From Onthomonas sp964456525 (GTDB lineage: Bacteria; Bacillota; Clostridia; Oscillospirales; Oscillospiraceae), in assembly GCA_964456525.1 (NCBI GenBank), contig CAYWAP010000005.1:1-64000 (forward strand): a stretch of DNA of 64,000 nt. Direction: 5' to 3'. The position numbers were made by a program, and so were the translations under genes. The notes beneath the pieces were generated by a model. The model had not been told where the DNA came from and did not search any database. It was given only the letters and a program-made list of their open reading frames with translations. Positions 8,346 to 16,965 of the stretch are shown piece by piece. Every line of letters starts with the position of its first letter. Within the stretch, counting starts at the first letter, position 1.

Positions 8346-9089
8346 TTATTTTGACGAACCCGGCCCGGCTGCTTCCACGCAGGCCAGGAGCCCCTCCCGT
8401 TCAGAGGGCAACAGGGGACGAAATTCCCCTTTTCCCAGATTGGGGTCCAGCTGAAGGGGGCCCATGGAAATCCGTTTTAGATAGGTCACCGGTTTTCCCC
8501 GCTCGGCCAGCATCCGTTTGACCTGATGAAACTTGCCCTCGCAAAGGGTCACAAGGCAGGTTCCCTCACCGGTTTTTTCCAGCCCCGCGCCCATGCATTT
8601 CGTCCCATCGGAGAGTGTCATCCCCTCTTCAAAGGCCGTTACATCCGCCTGATCGACCGTTCCATCGGTCTCCACATAATAGACCTTGTCAACATGGTAT
8701 TTGGGGGAGAGCAGCCGGTGCGCCAGATGGCCGTCATTCGTCAAAAGCAGCAGCCCTTCCGCGTCCTTGTCCAGGCGCCCCACAGGCGCCAGCCCCTGCC
8801 GGCGCAGTTCCACGGGAAGCAAATCCAAAACGGTGGGCTGCTTTTTGTCCTCCGTTGCCGTCAGAACCCCTCCGGGCTTATGGAGCATCACGTAGGTATA
8901 TTTTTGCCACGCTACCCGCTCCCCCGCCACTTGCAGCTCCAAGTGTTCCGTGTCAATCTGACTCTCGGGGCGCTTGACCACCTGGCCGTTGACCCGGACA
9001 GCCCCTTTCCGAATGAGTGCCTTTGCCTCCTTGCGGCTCCAGCGGCCTGTACCGGCCAGCAGCTTGTCAAGGCGCAGCTGTTCCGCCAT
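8346..9089 (-). CDS. rsuA: 16S rRNA pseudouridine(516) synthase family protein (RsuA-like)
   Basis: The 247-aa protein has an N-terminal S4 RNA-binding domain (RLDKLLAGTG ... GAVRVNGQ) and an RsuA/RluB-type catalytic domain with the signature GRLDKDAEGLLLLTNDG holding the catalytic aspartate. Members make pseudouridine in rRNA. GGGGGAAA precedes the chosen ATG at 9089. It follows ptsI on the same strand, but a terminator-like hairpin separates them. RsuA versus a close paralogue is not fully decided. Confidence 0.92.
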   Translation of the reverse strand: MAEQLRLDKLLAGTGRWSRKEAKALIRKGAVRVNGQVVKRPESQIDTEHLELQVAGERVAWQKYTYVMLHKPGGVLTATEDKKQPTVLDLLPVELRRQGLAPVGRLDKDAEGLLLLTNDGHLAHRLLSPKYHVDKVYYVETDGTVDQADVTAFEEGMTLSDGTKCMGAGLEKTGEGTCLVTLCEGKFHQVKRMLAERGKPVTYLKRISMGPLQLDPNLGKGEFRPLLPSEREGLLACVEAAGPGSSK

Positions 9090-9113
9090 GGTTTTCCCCC
9101 GATTTCTTTCCTG

Positions 9114-9149
9114 AAAATGTGCCACAGGCCGTGCAAAGCCTGCGGCACA
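9114..9149 (-). terminator. Terminator between ptsI and rsuA
   Basis: Two 12-nt arms (9118-9129 and 9138-9149) pair with one wobble around an 8-nt loop. On the minus strand they are followed by four Ts. It lies 37 bp past the ptsI stop and just ahead of rsuA, so rsuA may depend on read-through. Confidence 0.7.
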
Positions 9150-9185
9150 TAATGAGATGATGCAGTTAACCGTTAAATGTGCGCT

Positions 9186-10841
9186 TTAGCACTCCAGAGC
9201 TTCCAGGGTGCAGGTCTGGGCAATGCTCTTGCGGATCTGCGCACGCAGCGGCAGAACCGAAGTGGGGCTGACGGACAGCTCATCGATGCCAATGGCCAGG
9301 AAGGTGGGCAGCATGGAGACATCCGCGCCCAGCTCACCGCAGATGCCGATCCAGATACCGGCGGCATGTGCAGCCTCTGTGGCCATCTTCAAGGCCCGCA
9401 GGACAGCAGGATGATGCGGATCGAAGAACTTACCAAGGTCATTGGCCTGACGGTCACAGGCCAGGGTGTACTGGGTCAGGTCGTTGGTGCCCACGGAGAA
9501 GAAGTCCACTTCCTTCGCCAGAGCGTCGGCGACGAAGACGGATGCCGGCGTCTCGATCATAATGCCGATCTCCGTATTTTTGTTGTAGGGGATTCCCTCA
9601 GCATCCAGCTCGGCCATCACCTTGGCGCAGGCCCGCTTGCACTCCTTGACCTCCCAGACAGAGGTGATCATGGGGAACATAATGGCAACCTTGCCGTAAG
9701 CGGAGGCACGATACAGGGCGCGCAGCTGGGTGCGGAAGACCTCGGGGCGGTTCAGGCAGATGCGGATGGCCCGGACGCCCATGGCAGGATTTTCTTCCTT
9801 CTTCATATCGAAGTAATCCACCTGCTTATCCGCGCCGATGTCCAGCGTGCGGATGACAACGCGCTTGCCGTTCATGGCAGCGGCGACCTTCTTATACGCC
9901 TCAAACTGTTCCTCTTCGCTGGGATAGTCGGACGCGGCCAGATAGAGGAACTCGGAACGGAACAGGCCAATGCCCTGGCCGTCGTTGTTGATGACCGCCT
10001 CGACATCCTCGGGAGAGCCGATGTTGCAATACAGCATGATCTTCTTGCCGTCCAGCGTGACATCTTCCTGACCCTTCATCGTCTCCAGCAGGGCCTTCAT
10101 CTCCGCCTGCTTCTGATGCTTTTCCTTAAAAGCGGCCAGCGTGGATTCATCCGGCTCCAGAACCAGTTCGCCGGTCTCCCCGTCTATGTAAGCCTGGCGG
10201 CCTTCGTATTCTTCCTTCAGAGCCTCGCCAGCGCCGCAGATCGCGGGAATGCCCATGGTGCGGGCCAGAATGGCAGTGTGGGAGTTGCCGGAACCTTCCT
10301 GGGTTGCAAAGGCCAAAATCAGGGACTTATCCAACTGCAGCGTCTCAGAGGGAGCCAGATCGTCCGCTGCCAGAATAACGGGGACGTCGGAGTCGATTCC
10401 GCCGGCCACAATGCCCATCAGGTTATCCAGAATGCGGCGGGTGACATCCCGGACGTCTGCCGCACGGGCCTGCATATACGCATCGTCCATCCCGGCAAAC
10501 ATGGCGGCAAACTGCTCGCCCGCCTGCTCCACTGCGTACTCGACGTTGCAGGACTCGCTTTCCAGAACCTCCAGGATAGCGTCCTGCAGATCCTCGTCCT
10601 CAACAAACATCGCATGGGTTTCAAACAGGACAGCCGCCTCATCGCCGGCCTCTTCCCGGCACTTTTCCGCCAGGGCCTCCAGCTGTTCGGTGGACTTGGC
10701 CTGGGCCTCCGCCAGCCGGGCCTTTTCCGCCTCCAGATCGGCAACCGTGGTCTTCACCACAGTGGTGTCCGGTCTTTTGAAGAAATACAGAGGGCCAGTG
10801 GAAACACCCTTTGAAACACCTTTGCCTTGGATCACGATCAT
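9186..10841 (-). CDS. ptsI: Phosphoenolpyruvate-protein phosphotransferase (PTS enzyme I)
   Basis: Cytosolic enzyme I that passes phosphate from PEP to HPr, feeding all PTS sugar uptake. The 551-aa protein starts MIVIQGKGVSKG. It has the HPr-binding helices, the swivelling domain with the active-site histidine in GSGNSHTAILART, and the PEP-binding barrel with SVGTNDLTQYTLA and GICGELGAD. The ATG at 10841 is preceded by GGGAG; in-frame codons further upstream lie in the leader. No ptsH is adjacent. A consensus promoter lies upstream. Confidence 0.97.
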   Translation of the reverse strand: MIVIQGKGVSKGVSTGPLYFFKRPDTTVVKTTVADLEAEKARLAEAQAKSTEQLEALAEKCREEAGDEAAVLFETHAMFVEDEDLQDAILEVLESESCNVEYAVEQAGEQFAAMFAGMDDAYMQARAADVRDVTRRILDNLMGIVAGGIDSDVPVILAADDLAPSETLQLDKSLILAFATQEGSGNSHTAILARTMGIPAICGAGEALKEEYEGRQAYIDGETGELVLEPDESTLAAFKEKHQKQAEMKALLETMKGQEDVTLDGKKIMLYCNIGSPEDVEAVINNDGQGIGLFRSEFLYLAASDYPSEEEQFEAYKKVAAAMNGKRVVIRTLDIGADKQVDYFDMKKEENPAMGVRAIRICLNRPEVFRTQLRALYRASAYGKVAIMFPMITSVWEVKECKRACAKVMAELDAEGIPYNKNTEIGIMIETPASVFVADALAKEVDFFSVGTNDLTQYTLACDRQANDLGKFFDPHHPAVLRALKMATEAAHAAGIWIGICGELGADVSMLPTFLAIGIDELSVSPTSVLPLRAQIRKSIAQTCTLEALEC

Positions 10842-10946
10842 AAATACACACTCCCAAACACTTTTATGATAGAAATATACAATAAAAGTCTTCTCTGCCA
10901 CAGGAACTCTCCGCCCCTGCTTTTGGCAGGTCACTTTATCAGAATT

Positions 10947-10975
10947 ATTGTACAAGGTTTATGGGGATTTGTCAA
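10947..10975 (-). promoter_or_regulatory. Promoter of ptsI
   Basis: A full TTGACA (10975-10970) and TACAAT (10952-10947) are 17 nt apart on the minus strand. The leader to ptsI is about 100 nt. The rest of the stretch 10976-11152 holds no gene I can support. Confidence 0.85.
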
Positions 10976-11152
10976 CATTTTTTCAGCAAAACCAACGAAA
11001 CTACCATTATTTTCCAAAATAAAATCCCCAAACCCGTCGGTTCAGGGATGGCGGACGGACGCAGGCCACCCGCATTTTGTCCACAACATTGTAGAAAATC
11101 GTTTTAAAAGTTCGTCAATTCCCGGGGATTCAGCATGAAATCTGCCCGACGA

Positions 11153-11413
11153 TTACCATTCGCCCCGCTCCTTGGCCAGCAGGAGGGCCGTGGCAATCTG
11201 ATCCGGACAGGAGGTCTCTTTGAAGCCGCAGGTGGTGCCCTTCAGGCGTGCGATCACGTCATCGGCCTTCATCCCCCGAACCAGGCTGGAGATTCCCTTT
11301 AAATTGCCGTTGCAGCCGCCGACTACACGCAGCTCCTGGATGACGCCATCCTCCACATCGATTTCCATGCTGCGGGAACAAACCCCTTTGGGGGTATACT
11401 GAATGGTTTTCAT
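11153..11413 (-). CDS. TSCPD domain-containing protein
   Basis: The 86-aa protein matches the short TSCPD family found in Clostridia, named after its C-terminal motif, present here as TSCPDQ. It also has GGCNGNLKG and GTTCGFK, with cysteines that could bind metal or act in redox. The function is unknown. GGAGAG precedes the ATG. It lies 163 bp downstream of rubrerythrin on the same strand. Confidence 0.88.
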   Translation of the reverse strand: MKTIQYTPKGVCSRSMEIDVEDGVIQELRVVGGCNGNLKGISSLVRGMKADDVIARLKGTTCGFKETSCPDQIATALLLAKERGEW

Positions 11414-11439
11414 ATGTATATCTCTCCTTCTTCATCTCC

Positions 11440-11516
11440 GGGGCAGGGAATCCCCTGCCCCAGATTCCGGGTGAACAGAACCGGCAGCTGCCCGCGGCGG
11501 CCCGGTCATCCGGGCC
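11440..11516 (-). other. Two strong hairpins between rubrerythrin and the TSCPD gene
   Basis: Perfect inverted repeats lie at 11440-11448/11453-11461 (9 bp, 4-nt loop) and 11499-11505/11510-11516 (7 bp, 4-nt loop). Neither is followed by a T run on either strand, so simple intrinsic termination is not supported. They may affect mRNA processing or partial termination. Confidence 0.5.
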
Positions 11517-11576
11517 CACCGCCTGGGAACCGGTCAAAGACCTCCTTCAAAGAGCGTCTGCCGGCCCTTAAATCCC

Positions 11577-12113
11577 TTAATAATTTGTCGCTCTGCGCTC
11601 AAAATAGGCCTGAGGATGGGCACAGACCGGGCAGACCTCCGGCGCCTGCGCGCCCACATGGATATGGCCGCAGTTCCGGCAAATCCACACCGTCTGCTCA
11701 TCCCCCGTCTTGAAGACAAGGTCATTCTCCACATTGGCGAGCAGTTTCAGATAACGCTCCTCATGTTCCTTCTCGATGGCGCCCACCTTTTCAAACAAAA
11801 GGGCAATACGCTCAAATCCCTCTTCCCGGGCCTCTTCCGCCATGCGGGCGTACATCTCCGTCCACTCATAGTTTTCACCGGCTGCGGCGGATTTCAGATT
11901 GGACATGGTGTCGCCGATGCCTTCCAGCTCTTTGAACCAGAGCTTCGCATGCTCTTTTTCGTTGTCAGCCGTCTCCTGGAAGATGCTCGCAATCTGCTGG
12001 TAGCCTTCCTTGCGGGCTTTGGACGCAAAATAGGTGTACTTGTTGCGCGCCTCAGATTCGCCGGCAAACGCTTCCATCAAATTGGCTTCGGTTTTGCTTC
12101 CTTTGAGTTCCAT
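11577..12113 (-). CDS. rbr: Rubrerythrin
   Basis: Non-haem iron peroxidase that reduces hydrogen peroxide in anaerobes. The 178-aa protein has a four-helix diiron domain with ligand motifs AFAGESEA, ADNEKEHA, AEEAREEG and AIEKEHEER. A C-terminal rubredoxin-like domain follows, with CRNCG and CPVCAHP cysteine pairs. The ATG is preceded by AAGGAGGAAA. It has its own promoter and a leader of about 180 nt. Confidence 0.96.
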   Translation of the reverse strand: MELKGSKTEANLMEAFAGESEARNKYTYFASKARKEGYQQIASIFQETADNEKEHAKLWFKELEGIGDTMSNLKSAAAGENYEWTEMYARMAEEAREEGFERIALLFEKVGAIEKEHEERYLKLLANVENDLVFKTGDEQTVWICRNCGHIHVGAQAPEVCPVCAHPQAYFERRATNY

Positions 12114-12299
12114 AATGTTTCCTCCTTAAAAATATTTTCAAAACCTGCCGGCGCTCATCCAAGCATCGCTGCTTTGCACGTCCACAGGCTTTTGGCGAAA
12201 CGAAAAGCCCGCACGTGAGATCTCAGGACAAGGCAGCGGGCGCAACGCCCTCTGTTGAGTACCTTCCCGCGAAAACGGAATTCCCGATTCTCAAGAAAT

Positions 12300-12328
12300 A
12301 GTTTATCATAGCCGCCCGTGAATTGCAA
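12300..12328 (-). promoter_or_regulatory. Probable rubrerythrin promoter
   Basis: TTGCAA (12328-12323) and TAAACT (12305-12300) are 17 nt apart on the minus strand. The stretch 12114-12424 otherwise holds no gene I can support. Confidence 0.6.
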
Positions 12329-12424
12329 GCGCGCGCGAACCCATCAATTGCCTGATTACTTCCCGGCAAACAGGTCATACTGATACCGTCGAAATCCGAC
12401 AAATATGAATCAGGAGGAACACTC

Positions 12425-12922
12425 ATGAAACGAACACTTCTCGCTGTGTCCGCGATTCTGGCGCTGATGCTGTCCCTGTCCGGCTGCAAAAGCTCTCAAA
12501 ATACCGCTACCACGGATACGACCTCAAGCGCGGATCAGTCCTATGTCGCCGATGAGGACGGCGTCGTCCAGGACAGTGCTGACAGCTCCACCGTCACCGA
12601 TCAGACCGATGACACGGACGTTGACGATGATGCCGGCACCGATACCGACCTGACCGACGCGGACGAAGCAACCGACGAAAGTGCGGAAACCACCGCAGAT
12701 GAGGAGGCCGCTGCCTCGACGAAAAGCCGAGCTGCGAGAAAAACGGCCCGCGGCGCCGCCCGCTCGTCCACACACAGGGCCACCGGCGACATGAAACGCG
12801 CACTGGATGACGCGGGACAGGCCGTTGAGGACATTGCAAACGGCGCTGCCGACGCGGTGGACGACACCGTTGACGCGGCAGATGACGTGATGCGGGTTCC
12901 CAACTATAAATCCGCCGCCTAA
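12425..12922 (+). CDS. Acidic low-complexity lipoprotein, unknown
   Basis: The 165-aa protein starts with a lipoprotein signal peptide ending in LSLSGC, so Cys20 should be lipidated and anchored outside the membrane. Then comes a very acidic Asp/Thr/Ser region (about 40-95), a basic Ala/Arg/Lys stretch (98-118) and a short predicted helix with spaced Asp and Ala (125-155). The strong AGGAGGAA site supports the start. I recognise no domain; the helix loosely recalls YtxH-type stress proteins but that is weak. It is monocistronic, between rubrerythrin and the alr-mazF run. Confidence 0.75.
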   Translation: MKRTLLAVSAILALMLSLSGCKSSQNTATTDTTSSADQSYVADEDGVVQDSADSSTVTDQTDDTDVDDDAGTDTDLTDADEATDESAETTADEEAAASTKSRAARKTARGAARSSTHRATGDMKRALDDAGQAVEDIANGAADAVDDTVDAADDVMRVPNYKSAA

Positions 12923-12970
12923 TCAGGTTCTCTGTGGGACAAAGCTCAGAGCGCGGCCAAACTTCACCCC

Positions 12971-13002
12971 AATGAATGCGGCGATGAAACGCCGCATTCA
13001 TT
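12971..13002. terminator. Perfect 13-bp hairpin between two convergent genes
   Basis: Arms 12971-12983 and 12990-13002 are perfectly complementary around a 6-nt loop. It lies between the convergent lipoprotein and mazF-like genes, where a shared terminator is expected. There is no clear T run on either side, so the terminator call is tentative. Confidence 0.5.
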
Positions 13003-13020
13003 GGTCATTCCCGAGGGCTG

Positions 13021-13389
13021 CTATACTTCTTTTTCTCTTGGCCCAATGCCGAAACTCACAGCAATGGCGTGATCCACCTGGGCCATCTTCTCCCCTTCCA
13101 GGCGGCCCATCCGCTCCCGGAGGCGCTTTTTGTCCAGCGTGCGGATCTGCTCCAGGAGAACAACCGAGTCCCTGGTCAATCCACAGTGCTGATCGATCAG
13201 TTCGATGTGTGTGGGCAGCTTTGCCTTGTTCATCTGCGACGTGATGGCCGCCGCAATGACGGTGGGACTGTGCCGGTTCCCCATATCGTTCTGGATAATG
13301 AGTACCGGACGAATGCCGCCCTGCTCACTGCCCACCACCGGGCTCAGGTCGGCGTAGTAAATGTCGCCTCTTCGAATACTGGTATCCAC
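13021..13389 (-). CDS. ndoA: MazF/EndoA-type mRNA interferase toxin
   Basis: Type II toxin endoribonuclease of the PemK/MazF family. The core is highly typical: RRGDIYYADLSPVVGSEQGG, then RPVLIIQND, AAITSQ and LPTHIEL. The best start is the GTG at 13389, which has GGAG nine bases upstream; the in-frame ATG at 13410 has no ribosome site. In most Firmicutes the antitoxin gene ndoAI lies directly upstream, behind alr. Here the upstream neighbour is an acetyltransferase-like gene and no antitoxin frame is visible. Confidence 0.92.
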   Translation of the reverse strand: MDTSIRRGDIYYADLSPVVGSEQGGIRPVLIIQNDMGNRHSPTVIAAAITSQMNKAKLPTHIELIDQHCGLTRDSVVLLEQIRTLDKKRLRERMGRLEGEKMAQVDHAIAVSFGIGPREKEV

Positions 13390-13608
13390 AATTTCACACT
13401 CCGCAGTCATATGGAATCGCTGAGCGCTTCAGCCCTTCCACTGATAGTTTCCTGTCACACGTTTATGTAACAGGTTGCTATCATTGTCCCACATTCCGCA
13501 CGGTTTTATACCGCCCGGCACGGGAACTGTTCCAGACTATGCCGCAGGATTCAACGGGGTTCGCCAAAAAACACGCCTTCCGGCTGTTGTCCGGAAGACG
13601 TGCCCGAT

Positions 13609-14250
13609 TCACTGGAGTTGGGACGCCAACAAGGCGGCTTCGCATTGAACGGCCTGGAAAAACTGGCCTATGTGCCGGCCATCCACCAGGGCGTGGTGGC
13701 ACTGGATGGAAAGGGGCAGGACGGTTCTCCCCTCCCGCAGGTGGTATTTGCCCCAGAGCACCCGGGGATTGCTGTCCGCAGGGTAGGGCGTGGGCTGCAC
13801 CACACCGGTGAAGGTCATCCAGGGCAGGGTGGAGAAAAAGAACAGACGGCCCACATCCCCCTCGTCCGTCAGGGAGCGCATCTCCCGAGCCCGCGCCTGC
13901 TCCTGTCTGGCATAGGTGAGAAACGCGTCATAGGGCATGCCGGTCTCCAGCTCACAGTAGCAGTACGTGCCGTCCTCCAGCGCCAGCGTATGGGAGGTGA
14001 CGCAGCGGTCATACTCGGCGATTTTCCCGTCCACAATGCGCTGACGCAGCTCCGGGACGCTGTTGGCCGCCTGGGAGATCACATAGCAAAAGGTGAGAAA
14101 CACCGGCAGCTTTTTGGTTCGAATCCGCTCTGCCAGCTCGGTGACATCCACCTCAGCGGTCAGGCCAACATAGGGATAGGCCAGGGAACAGAAGTGGTCA
14201 AAGTGCTTCTTGCGGGGATATGTATCCATATCCAGAAAATGACAGGACAT
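13609..14250 (-). CDS. Chloramphenicol acetyltransferase-like protein (CatA fold)
   Basis: The 213-aa protein has the CAT trimer fold: the start around FLDMDTYPRKKHFDHF is typical, and the catalytic motif HHALVDGRH lies near residue 185. CAT transfers acetyl from acetyl-CoA to chloramphenicol, but many chromosomal homologues have unknown substrates, so resistance is not implied. AAAGGAG precedes the ATG. It lies between alr and the MazF-type toxin on the same strand. Confidence 0.88.
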   Translation of the reverse strand: MSCHFLDMDTYPRKKHFDHFCSLAYPYVGLTAEVDVTELAERIRTKKLPVFLTFCYVISQAANSVPELRQRIVDGKIAEYDRCVTSHTLALEDGTYCYCELETGMPYDAFLTYARQEQARAREMRSLTDEGDVGRLFFFSTLPWMTFTGVVQPTPYPADSNPRVLWGKYHLREGRTVLPLSIQCHHALVDGRHIGQFFQAVQCEAALLASQLQ

Positions 14251-14315
14251 TTTTTCTTATCTCCTTTGTGAAACCAGTCCGGGCGCCGAACCGTCTCAGC
14301 CGTCCGGCCCCTCTC

Positions 14316-15440
14316 TCATTCGGAAAGATACACCCGTGGCACACGGGGGGAAATATCGCACAGCAGTTCATAGGTGATGGTGCCCAGCGTGTCCGCCTTT
14401 TCCTCCAGGGGAATCCCATCCCCAAAGATGGTGATAACATCCCCCACCTGAACCTCAGGCAGATCGGTGACGTCAATCATGCACATGTCCATACAGACCC
14501 GGCCAATCTGCCGGACCCGACGGCCCCGGAGCAGAAACTCCTGCCGGGAGGACAGCAGCCGAAACAGCCCGTCCCCATAGCCCATGGGGACAACCGCCAC
14601 AAGGCTGTCCCGGTTCAGGGTGTATGTGCGCCCATAACTGATGCAGGCCCCTTTGGGAAGGCGTTTGACAGAGGCCACCCGGCTTTTCACTTCCATAACC
14701 GGCTTGATGTCAATCATGCCGTCACAGGTGTGGTCGGGGAAGTGGCCAAAGAGCAGAATGCCCGGCCGGATCAGATCATAATGTACTTCGGGGTAGTTCA
14801 GCGTGGCGGCGCCGGCGCAGCAGCTCTTGATGGCAAAGGTGCAGCCCCGTCTTTCCAGCTTGCCCATCATGGCCTGAAAGCGCCTGATCTGCATGCGTGA
14901 GTACTCCGGACAGGTATCCGCGTCGGAGAAGTGCTGGAACGCCCCGACGGCATCCAGCCCCTCCAGGCGATACATGGCCTCCAACTCGTCCGCAGCGGTA
15001 TGAAAATTCGCCTCGTCGCACAAAATGCCCAGGCGGCTCATGCCGGTATCCAGCTTGAGAAAGCTCTTCAGCCTTCCCCCCGCGGCAAGGGCTGCGGCAG
15101 ACTGCTCCTTTGCCATCTCCAGGTCGTAAACGGCCTGATGAAGATGGTAGTGAATCAGCTCACGGGTATAGGTCGCCGGTGTGAAGCCCAGAACCAGAAT
15201 ATCTGCCTGAATCCCCGCTTCCCGCAGCTCCACGGCTTCGTCCAAACAGGCAGTCAACAGGAATTCCGCACCAAGCTCCTCCAGCTTTTTCCCCACGGGA
15301 ACGGCGCCATGCCCATAGGCGTTGGCCTTAACCAGCCCTCCAAACCGGCTATGCGGAGCCCGGCCGCGCAGGGCGTGATAGTTCCACGCCAGACGATCCA
15401 GGTGGATCTCGGCCCATGTGCGTTTTGTCTTATCATTCAT
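14316..15440 (-). CDS. alr: Alanine racemase
   Basis: PLP enzyme making D-alanine for peptidoglycan. The 374-aa protein has the cofactor lysine in VKANAYGHGAVP and the catalytic tyrosine in ISYGRTYT near residue 260. The ATG at 15440 has GAGG upstream; a longer frame reaches 15470. Its start lies 26 bp after the stop of the lipoprotein gene, and downstream lie a CAT-like gene and mazF, so the alr-toxin neighbourhood of Firmicutes is kept. Confidence 0.95.
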   Translation of the reverse strand: MNDKTKRTWAEIHLDRLAWNYHALRGRAPHSRFGGLVKANAYGHGAVPVGKKLEELGAEFLLTACLDEAVELREAGIQADILVLGFTPATYTRELIHYHLHQAVYDLEMAKEQSAAALAAGGRLKSFLKLDTGMSRLGILCDEANFHTAADELEAMYRLEGLDAVGAFQHFSDADTCPEYSRMQIRRFQAMMGKLERRGCTFAIKSCCAGAATLNYPEVHYDLIRPGILLFGHFPDHTCDGMIDIKPVMEVKSRVASVKRLPKGACISYGRTYTLNRDSLVAVVPMGYGDGLFRLLSSRQEFLLRGRRVRQIGRVCMDMCMIDVTDLPEVQVGDVITIFGDGIPLEEKADTLGTITYELLCDISPRVPRVYLSE

Positions 15441-15466
15441 GCGGGATCGCCTCTTTCGTATTACAG

Positions 15467-16072
15467 TCACTCTTTGCTCTCAAGGGTGAGCTGGGCAGAG
15501 TCCAGCTCCAGCGTGATGATCGTGCGTCCGTCTTCCGCAATTTCAGCCCGGCGCAGCAGGTATGTGTCCGGGTCAAACGCGCAGGAGATGGTGCTGCTCT
15601 CCGTCTCGGTGTTCTGAAACTCCACCCAAAGGAGTTGGGTTCCCTCCTCTTCCTCCAGACTGTACCCCAGGAGCATGCCCCCCTTGCAGGCTTTCAGAAT
15701 CGCCGGAACCGCGTCCGCCGGGGAGAAGCCGCTCTCGGACAGCTCCCCGGTCTCCAGACTGACAGCGTCTACATTGATGCTCAGCTGATCGTCCGTCCAC
15801 TGGATCACCGTGCCGCTGATATTTTCCGGGGACGTAACGGTCATCGAACCGGAAGTTTCATCCCCCTCAATGTCCACCGTATAGGTGTAAACCCGGTCGG
15901 AATAGTCCGCCGTGATCTCTCCAGAGGCGGTCAGACTCTCCATCGACTGATAGAGACTTCGCATCTCCTGCACCTGCTGCTCCGTGGTGCTCTGCTCCGA
16001 TGTACAGCCGGTGAGCAGAACCACCCCCAGCAGCAGGGCGGTTATCTTTGGTACACCATGGTTCAGGTGCAT
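15467..16072 (-). CDS. Lipoprotein, LolA-like or unknown
   Basis: The 201-aa protein has a lipoprotein signal ending LLTGC near residue 17-21. The mature part is rich in beta strands and acidic residues, and looks like the LolA/LppX-type lipid-binding shape (EITADYSDRVYTYTVDI, DPDTYLLRRAEI). No catalytic motif is seen. GGAGG lies seven bases ahead of the chosen ATG at 16072. It sits between the NAD(P)HX dehydratase and alr and is probably co-transcribed. The fold assignment is moderate. Confidence 0.75.
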   Translation of the reverse strand: MHLNHGVPKITALLLGVVLLTGCTSEQSTTEQQVQEMRSLYQSMESLTASGEITADYSDRVYTYTVDIEGDETSGSMTVTSPENISGTVIQWTDDQLSINVDAVSLETGELSESGFSPADAVPAILKACKGGMLLGYSLEEEEGTQLLWVEFQNTETESSTISCAFDPDTYLLRRAEIAEDGRTIITLELDSAQLTLESKE

Positions 16073-16104
16073 CCATTTTCCTCCAAAGGTTTTTCGCTGT
16101 GCCT

Positions 16105-16965
16105 TTATTCCAAGGCCTTCAGAACCGGGGACAGCATGGTCAACAGGTCGCTGGGGGTCATATACCGCTCCCCAAACCGCCGTTTGCACAGATCTCCCGC
16201 CCTGCCATGTACCCAGACCGCCGCTGCCGCCGCTTTCTGGGGCTCCATGCCCTGGGCCAAAAAGGAAACCACCAGCCCGGCGAGGACATCGCCGCTGCCG
16301 CCCTTTGCCATGCCGGCGTTGCCGGTTGTGTTGACATAGGCCGCCCCGTCCGGTCCGGCGACAATCGTCCGATGTCCCTTCAGCACGACAACCGATCTGG
16401 CCGCCGCCGCCAGGGCAAGGGCGTCTCGTTCCCGGTTCTCCCCGGGAGCGTGCCCGGCCAGACGCTGAAACTCCCCGTCATGGGGGGTCAAGATGGTGGC
16501 CTCCCTCCGCTCGGACAGTATATGCATATGCCCGCTGACGGCGTTTAGACCATCCGCGTCCAACACAAGGGGTTTGGCAACGGACTGTGCCAGCCCGCAG
16601 ATCAGCCGGTCCGATTCCCCGCTCCTTCCCATGCCGGGGCCGATCAGCACGGCGTCGCACTGGCCTGCCCGGTCCAGCACTGCCGGAAGGGCGGCATAGG
16701 CGGCCTTTCCCTCCCGATCCGGGACGGGCGCGGCCATGGCCTCATCGCACTTTATGGCGACAATCGGATAGCTGCACCGGGGCGTGTGCAAAAATACCAA
16801 ACCGGTTCCGCCCCGAACCGCCCCGCAGGCGGCAAACACAGGCGCGCCGGTGAAGCCCTCGCTGCCGGCCAGAATACACACCTTGCCAAAGGTGCCCTTG
16901 TGGCCGTCCTCCGGGCGGCGGGGCATCCAGCTGCGCACCAGCCCCTCTGTCACCGGAACTGCCAT
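16105..16965 (-). CDS. nnrD: ADP-dependent NAD(P)H-hydrate dehydratase
   Basis: Ribokinase-like enzyme that repairs hydrated NAD(P)H using ADP. The 286-aa protein has GKVCILAGSEGFTGAP near the N-terminus and the nucleotide-binding GNAGMAKGGSGDVLAG near residue 215. Many bacteria fuse it to the NnrE epimerase domain; here only the dehydratase half is present and no NnrE gene is seen nearby. The TGA of the upstream membrane gene overlaps its ATG by one base. Confidence 0.93.
   Translation of the reverse strand: MAVPVTEGLVRSWMPRRPEDGHKGTFGKVCILAGSEGFTGAPVFAACGAVRGGTGLVFLHTPRCSYPIVAIKCDEAMAAPVPDREGKAAYAALPAVLDRAGQCDAVLIGPGMGRSGESDRLICGLAQSVAKPLVLDADGLNAVSGHMHILSERREATILTPHDGEFQRLAGHAPGENRERDALALAAAARSVVVLKGHRTIVAGPDGAAYVNTTGNAGMAKGGSGDVLAGLVVSFLAQGMEPQKAAAAAVWVHGRAGDLCKRRFGERYMTPSDLLTMLSPVLKALE

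Noticed and set aside
13609..14250. Acquired chloramphenicol resistance gene
   Set aside because: The gene has the CAT motif but sits in a chromosomal operon with composition like its neighbours and no mobile element nearby; resistance cannot be claimed.
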